Shown: in pieces, positions 58,525 to 64,000 of the stretch | How positions within the stretch are numbered: the stretch's first letter is position 1 | How the letters are laid out: each line of letters starts with the position of its first letter | Origin: Lophius americanus | Lineage: Eukaryota > Chordata > Actinopteri > Lophiiformes > Lophiidae | Assembly: GCA_037951165.1 (NCBI GenBank) | Contig: JBBDHG010000051.1 | Span: forward strand, 8,457,501-8,521,500 | Reading direction: 5' to 3' | DNA: 64,000 nt | Notes under the pieces: generated by a model | Told to the model about the DNA's origin: nothing | Databases searched by the model: none | What the model saw: only the letters and a program-made list of their open reading frames with translations | Position numbers and translations under genes: made by a program

Positions 58525-59718
58525 TCAGGAGCAGGAGGGGCGCAGCGGAACCTGAAGCAGGATCACCTGTCGGTTCTCGGACGGGTGGCACTTGTTGATG
58601 TGTCTGGTGAGTCCCGGTGAGCTGTGCAGGAGTGCGTGGCAGTGTTTACACCGGTACACCTGGGACGAGTGCATCAGGCGGACGTGCCGGTCGTGGCTGA
58701 CTCTGTTGGAGAAGCCCTCCCCGCAGACGGCACACCGGTGACCGGAGGACGAGGTCAGATTCAGTGGAGCCGGGCTCTGCTCGTAGCGAGGCTGGTCCTC
58801 GTTCGGGTTGGAGGGGGCGTGCTGGGCCATCAGGTGTTTCCGCAGGTACGCATGACGCTTGAACCGTTTCCCGCAGCGGTTGCAGTCGTGCAGACCCTCC
58901 TCTGATCCGGACTCGGACGGTCCGGGACTCGTTGTGTCCCTGTCACTTGAGTCCTCCCCACCGCTCTTTACGGATTCCCGGTCGCTGTCTTGGATCTGAG
59001 GTCCGGTCTGTGGTTTGGGTTTGTGCCACCGTCGATGTGAGGCCAGGTTAGCGGGGCAGCTGAAGACCTTGTCACAGTCCGGACAGCGGTACTGGACCCG
59101 GACGATCCTGGAGCACTGATGCTGTGCCAGAGCGAACGGGTCCGAGTACGCCTCCCGGCACAGCTGGCACACGAACCCAGACAGTGGTTGATGGGGGTCT
59201 CGGGTCGACTGCCCTTGATCAAGCGGAGCCTCTTTAATCTTGAGCCCTAAGACCGGGGACGTGGTGACGTCATCCTCCAGTTGTAACTTCCGGATGACTT
59301 TAGTTCTCTTGGATAGGGGTCTGGTTTTACGCTCGGAGTCTCCGGACGGTCGTTTAGGCGCAGCGGCGTCTGGGGTGATGCTGCAGGACCCGATCTTCAG
59401 GTCCACCGGAACAAAGAGTTGATCCAGAGCCGCGAGGGTAGGAAAGGACTCCGCGGTAGTCGGACATCCGAGACTAAAGCGCTCGTGCCGGCTGAGCGCT
59501 CGGGTGGGGCTGTAGAGTCCCCGGTATACCACATCGGGGTTCCCCAACTGAACTGGTCTGCTACAGTGACCCTGGTTTGGGACCTGAGCGCAGACCGGGA
59601 CCAGAGGCACTGCTGCAAGCGGCAGCGCATCAAGTTCCCGTTCCCCTTCATCGAAGCGGAGCCGGTTTGAGACCGGGACGGTCTTCTTGTTCCGTTTCAC
59701 CAAAAACCCTCTGGGCAT
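58525..59718 (-). CDS. insm1: Insulinoma-associated zinc-finger transcription factor, intronless
   Basis: Nuclear transcriptional repressor that drives neuroendocrine and neuronal progenitor differentiation. 397 aa from the Met opening the SNAG repressor motif MPRGFLVKRNKK, which in this family must be N-terminal and recruits LSD1/CoREST; the longer frame reaching 59811 is therefore 5'UTR. Zinc fingers: ZF1 C184, C187, H200, C202 (atypical C2HC, as in the family); ZF2 C212, C215, H228, H232; ZF3 C279, C282, H295, H300; ZF4 C329, C332, H345, H350; ZF5 C357, C360, H373, H378. The ending ENRQVILLQVPLRPS is nearly that of human INSM1. Single exon, as expected. Shorter than human (510 aa), usual for teleosts. 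Which duplicate (insm1a or insm1b) is undetermined. Confidence 0.95.
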   Translation of the reverse strand: MPRGFLVKRNKKTVPVSNRLRFDEGERELDALPLAAVPLVPVCAQVPNQGHCSRPVQLGNPDVVYRGLYSPTRALSRHERFSLGCPTTAESFPTLAALDQLFVPVDLKIGSCSITPDAAAPKRPSGDSERKTRPLSKRTKVIRKLQLEDDVTTSPVLGLKIKEAPLDQGQSTRDPHQPLSGFVCQLCREAYSDPFALAQHQCSRIVRVQYRCPDCDKVFSCPANLASHRRWHKPKPQTGPQIQDSDRESVKSGGEDSSDRDTTSPGPSESGSEEGLHDCNRCGKRFKRHAYLRKHLMAQHAPSNPNEDQPRYEQSPAPLNLTSSSGHRCAVCGEGFSNRVSHDRHVRLMHSSQVYRCKHCHALLHSSPGLTRHINKCHPSENRQVILLQVPLRPSCS

Positions 59719-60640
59719 TTTAAAGGGGATCCAGAACCAGCCGCTCTGATCCTGGTCCCGTAATGCTTTCACCAAACATAGCTGCACGCATTTTAAGAGT
59801 TGCGATGACATCGTTACCGACCCACCGCTGTGTCATCCCCCACCTCCATCCACAGCCTCACCCCGACCAATAAGGAGACTCCCCTTGGTGTGTGAGGAAG
59901 AGGAAGGCGCAGATTGCAAGGCAGATGTACCTGAGGGTTTTCATTGTGTTTCATTCTGTTGCATCACCACCACCACAACAATAATAATAATAATAATGAC
60001 AACATTCTGTGTAAGAGGCAATAAGCCGATTGGGTGTTAAAGGAACAATAGAAATGAAATGATTTGATAAATAAATGAAAGCCAAAAATTTTTTTTTTTA
60101 TCAATTAGCATTATGTAAGGAATTTCACATGAGTTAATGACTTTAATCCGACACTTGGTTATTATTGGTCTCTCTCTCTCTCTTTCCCTCTGTCTAATTA
60201 TGTCAGTGTATGTAGGTGTTGTACCATGTTATGTGTACTTAGGTTAGTGATGAAGATGGATTGTTCAAGGAGGTGAATCATGTTGGGAAATAGGTTTCAA
60301 ACACAGCTTTGGTATTTCAGCACAGTCTCATTTGTGCTCATGCTGCTGCCTTGTATTTGAAAATACAACTATTATTGCCATGTTGGCAGTTTGCTCTCTA
60401 CTGAGGCTTTATTATTATCATTATGTCCTCTAAAGTCATTAGCGTTGTGTCTTTTACAAGAATAGTGTTACAAGTGAAGAAGTATAGAAGGAGTGAATAA
60501 GGCAGTATCATTATCAGTAACCATAACAGCACAAATAATTGACATGTAAATCTCAAAAACCCTAAAGTTATTAGTTACCGAGCAAAAAAAAAAGATTTTG
60601 TGAAGTTTTAAGATAATTCCTCAAAGCTCCAGGGTCCTCC
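59719..60640 (-). promoter_or_regulatory. 5'UTR and proximal upstream region of insm1
   Basis: GC-rich to about 59940, then AT-rich. A CCAAT motif (CGACCAATAAGG) lies at 59863-59874. Contains (AAT)n at 59978-59996 and (TC)n at 60170-60182. Promoter status follows from position. Confidence 0.4.
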
Positions 60641-60649
60641 AACTGTAAT

Positions 60650-61215
60650 TGTGCCCCCACCCCAGAATTTTGCCTTTAATGAGGCCCCGGTTTCACGCAA
60701 ATGAAACGGTTGTGTGCGCATGGAGCGGCTTTTACTTACAAGGAGAGGATTTAACACAAATGGAGCATTTTTTGCGCAAATGGAGTGTTTTCTTAAGCAC
60801 ATGGAACATTGTTGTGCACATGTGGAGATTTGTATTCACATGGACCTGTATTTATGTACATGGAAGTTTTCTTTACGTATATGGAACATTTTTTCGCCCC
60901 ATGGAGCGAGTTTTCACGCAAACCGGATGGGTTGTATGCACAATGCAGTGGTTTTTACACACATGGAGCAGTTTTTTGTACACATGCAAGTTTTTTTTAA
61001 GTGCATTTGAGTGTTTTTATGCGCACATTTAGTGAGCATTAATTGAGGTTTCATGCAAATTGTGTTGTTTTTACTCGCATGAAGCAGATTTTACGTACAT
61101 TGGGCGGAGTTACCTACATGGAACGTCTTTTACGCACATAATGAAATTTTTTAAGCACATGGAGGTTTTTACGCACTTGGAGCAGTTTTCAGCCAGATGG
61201 AGCAGGTTTTTGGTC
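60650..61215. repeat. Degenerate minisatellite upstream of insm1
   Basis: About twenty units of roughly 25 nt with core ACATGGAGCATTTTTTACGCAC. Because the unit is close to, but not a fixed multiple of, three, it opens several overlapping frames (for example 60649-61032 and 60714-61010) that are not genes. Confidence 0.8.
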
Positions 61216-63214
61216 CCAATGGTTAAAGCTGTTTTTTTGTTAAAGGGACATTCCACCAATAACATGAGACCAACAAGCCCTGAACGCACTGTGACCCTTC
61301 ACCTCCAGACTTCATTAGCAGACAGGGGCTCTTATGCAGACACACCAGGGTCCATAGGGGGAGGCTAAAAACCATGTGACCCAACAGACCGTTGGTGCAT
61401 GCATTGCGTAATCTATGCGTCTCCAAATGGGACAAACCAAGATTATCTGATCCAGACCCAAATCCTGGATCAGACAGGACTCAGTGACCAGATATGGGTC
61501 TGTGCAACACCGTGAGGCATGATGAGACGTCAGAGCCAGCCAATGTCCCAGATTTAGATTGATGGTTTTTCTCTCTTTGAAACTAAAACTTTCCTTGACT
61601 TAAAAAAGAAAGAAAATCATTTCATAAATTCATAGTCTTAAATCAATAAATAATAGTTTAATAATTTACTGTGTCCGTCCATCGGCATCCACATGATTAA
61701 ATAAATGATTTGCACCTGGCTTTTAACTATTATGTAAAGTATTTTTTGATAATCACGTGTATTTCCCACACCTTAATGACCCTGAACACCCCACGTTTGA
61801 GGATGATTAAATAAATCCTCAATTCTCTCAGTATTTATTTGTCCCTCAGAGATTAACACAAGACGGGGCTTCAGTTATAAGAACAACTTTGAACATTTTA
61901 CAAATAAACACAAAAAATCAAGTCAGATAAAATAAATGTGATTGATTTCTCCAAACTGGACCTCAAAGATGACAAATGCATAAAAATACACAAAATCATC
62001 AGAATATAAGATTAAGTCATGTAATCACAATAAAAACATTAATAAACATTTAAGAGCAGTTTTAAAGTGTTCATGGTGTCAAAGGCCATATTTAAACATA
62101 GTGGATGATATCTACATCAGCAGAGAGTTCTCTGTGTGTAGGTTCAGTGCGTCCAGGCTTTAGCCACATTAACCTGCAGCTGCACCCCCAAAACCCCAAT
62201 CTATATCCTCAGAGGCCTCTTATTGGTCACTCCGGCAAAGCCCCGCAAAACAGAAGAGACCTGATGGAGGAATACAATCAATGATTATTATCCCAGATGA
62301 TTCGAGAAGATCCCAGAAAAATCGAAAAGATTGACGAAGCTCTAAGAAAGTCAGAGGTGAACCAAGATGGACCTGAAGACATTATTTATGACTGACACTC
62401 TGAGCTAAAAGGATTACAAATAATTTCTTAATTTATCATCCGACGGCTGATGTGCTAACGATAGTTGCAGATTTGGTCATGTTAGCTGAAGACGTGCTAA
62501 CGTGAGCTGCATACATGCTAGAGTTAGGCGTAGATGTGCTAACGTTTGCCCAGGTGCGAGGGCCTGCTCAATGTGGCTTGCAGCGATATTTTTCACTACT
62601 GCTTTTTTTTTCAAGTTATAGGTTTTTTTTCTGAAACTTATATATTTATAGCATTTTCTGATCAATATTTATTTATTTATTTCAAATGTATTTATAAATA
62701 CATTTAAATAAACATTTAAATAAATATTTTGACAAAGTTATTATGCTGAATAAACATATAACCATAGTGGTGGGGGGGGGGGAACTATAACATATTCAGA
62801 TTAGAACACCAATTTTGTTAAGGGCAGACCGGTGAAAGTGTGGAATAATCCGAAGTTTTCAGGACATGAAGGTCCCCTCAGTATCTGCTAGAGATGGTAT
62901 AATCCCTCTTTCTGAAGTTTTGTTTATATCCTCTGAATGCTTCTCCTCAATCTCTCTCTTCCTTGTTCTCTTCTCCGATCCAGTTCTTAGATTGCAAATC
63001 TTTACCTTGTAAAAACCTATCTTTTGATTTTGTCCTGCAAAACAATCAAACAATAATTCCGCATTCCTCCAGCCTGCTCTCTTCATGTCTGTTACACCTC
63101 CTTTTCATATGAGCACAACTATACGTTATTTTTATCTGAGTTAAACGATAAGATAACGCTCTGTGTTTTGGATTCCCAATCTATCTGGACACACTGAGGA
63201 TGTCGCTGATGATC
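61216..63214. other. Intergenic between insm1 and the cfap61-like gene
   Basis: No gene recognised. AT-rich; includes a short tandem at 62475-62570 (GCTAACGTTAGCTGCAGATGT-like units, seen as LTLAC repeats in the minus frame) and (ATTT)n near 62668. Confidence 0.55.
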
Positions 63215-63517
63215 TCACAGCTTTCCTGGCTTTGCAAACATGGGCAAAAGGTTCTGATTGAAGGTCAGGTATCTGACAGCTCGGTTCCTCAGAGCAGCTC
63301 GAGTCTCCTGAAGGAGGTTGGGTTTGTCGGCGTCTTTCTCCACCTGTGAGTGGAGAAGATCTAAAATAAGACCAGATAATAACGAGGAAAGATGAGAATT
63401 TATGCATGACGGGAAATGAAGGCACAAACTATGGTGGAGTGGATCTGCTGAAGCTCCTGCTCCAAGTCGGAGAACCTGTCGTGGTAAATGGCCATGAAGC
63501 TACTCTGCCTGAAGAAC
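63215..63517 (-). CDS. Last two coding exons of a probable cfap61
   Basis: Exons 63430-63517 and 63215-63343, joined in phase, encode 71 C-terminal residues: FFRQSSFMAIYHDRFSDLEQ, then ELQQIHSTI, then VEKDADKPNLLQETRAALRN and YLTFNQNLLPMFAKPGKL, then stop. The penultimate exon starts at phase 2, so the gene continues right, out of the window. I do not firmly recognise the sequence, but the gene directly upstream of INSM1 in the same orientation in human is CFAP61, a protein of the ciliary calmodulin/radial spoke complex, and the fit in position and strand is exact. Upstream coding exons are absent from the remaining 480 nt, which is repeat. Confidence 0.55.
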
Positions 63518-63524
63518 CTGCAGT

Positions 63525-64000
63525 AAAAAGTCAAAGGTCAATGTTAGAGTGTCAGGGTAATAGGTCAATAGTGGAGTGTCAGGATGAAAGGTTAACATTG
63601 GAGTCTCAGCGTCACAATTAATACTGGTTTGTCAGGGTCATAGGTTAACATTAGAGTTTAGGGGTCACAGGTTAACTATGGAGCGTCCCGGTCCAAGGTC
63701 GATGTTGAAGTTTCCGGTCAAAGGTTAATGCCGTAGTATCAGAAATACAATTGTAATGCAATAGTCAGGGGTCATAGATTAATACTGGAGGGTTTGGGTC
63801 ATAAATGATCAAAGGGGTGTCCGGGTCAAATGTTGACATTGAAGTTTCAGGGTCAAAGGTTAATTCTGTATTATGAGGATCAACATCAACGCTGGAGTGT
63901 CAGGAACAAAATTTTAACGCTACAGTCAGGGGTTGGAGGTTAATCCTTGAGCGTCGGGGTCATAACTTAACACTGGGGTGTCCGGGTCTAATGTCAACTT
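63525..64000. repeat. Intronic minisatellite, about 30-nt unit
   Basis: Some fourteen degenerate units of GGGTCATAGGTTAACATTGGAGTGTCA fill the intron of the cfap61-like gene to the end of the window. Confidence 0.75.

Noticed and set aside
59719..59811. Longer insm1 start at 59811
   Set aside because: The SNAG motif must be at the extreme N-terminus; the extra 31 residues have no family similarity.
60649..61032. Coding genes of 127 and 98 aa upstream of insm1
   Set aside because: Open frames arise from an imperfect 25-nt tandem repeat and overlap in different frames.

Overview
The window reads as a teleost (probably percomorph) nuclear chromosome: genes carry GT-AG introns, tRNA-derived SINEs, LINE and hAT/Tc1 relics are frequent, and background is AT-rich with many degenerate minisatellites. 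Gene content and order match part of the human 20p11 block (CFAP61 - INSM1 - ... - XRN2 - NKX2-4).

Layout. 684-2028 (+): two-exon NK2-class homeobox gene, best called nkx2.4, 289 aa. 2745-35667 (-): complete xrn2. I rebuilt 31 coding exons with every splice phase consistent; they sum to 2895 nt, a 964-aa protein, and the active-site numbering agrees with human XRN2. nkx2.4 and xrn2 are convergent, as in human. 35.7-43.1 kb: transposon relics (LINE endonuclease fragment with a SINE tail, hAT transposase relic, RTE/Rex3-like LINE), minisatellites and one conserved-looking non-coding block. 43209-44592 (-): three-exon gene for a 150-aa PPC (DUF296) domain protein, a fold best known from plants and prokaryotes. 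45-53 kb: minisatellites, a LINE reverse-transcriptase relic and possible regulatory DNA. 53.3-56 kb: two convergent, apparently decayed fragments, one like the tail of teleost integrase-core proteins and one a frameshifted HECT ubiquitin-ligase domain; perhaps one composite mobile element. 58525-59718 (-): intronless insm1 (SNAG motif plus five zinc fingers) with a repeat-bearing 3' flank. 63215-63517 (-): the last two coding exons of a gene that by synteny should be cfap61.

nkx2.4 and insm1 are developmental transcription factors of forebrain/thyroid and neuroendocrine lineages, xrn2 is a housekeeping nuclear exonuclease, and the spaced-out layout suggests long-range regulatory DNA inside xrn2 introns and around insm1. 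RALGAPA2 and KIZ, which lie between INSM1 and XRN2 in human, were not recognised. The most unusual items are the vertebrate PPC gene, the integrase/HECT pair, a near-palindromic MITE in xrn2 intron 30, a repeat family lying in one orientation in several xrn2 introns, and the load of degenerate minisatellites.
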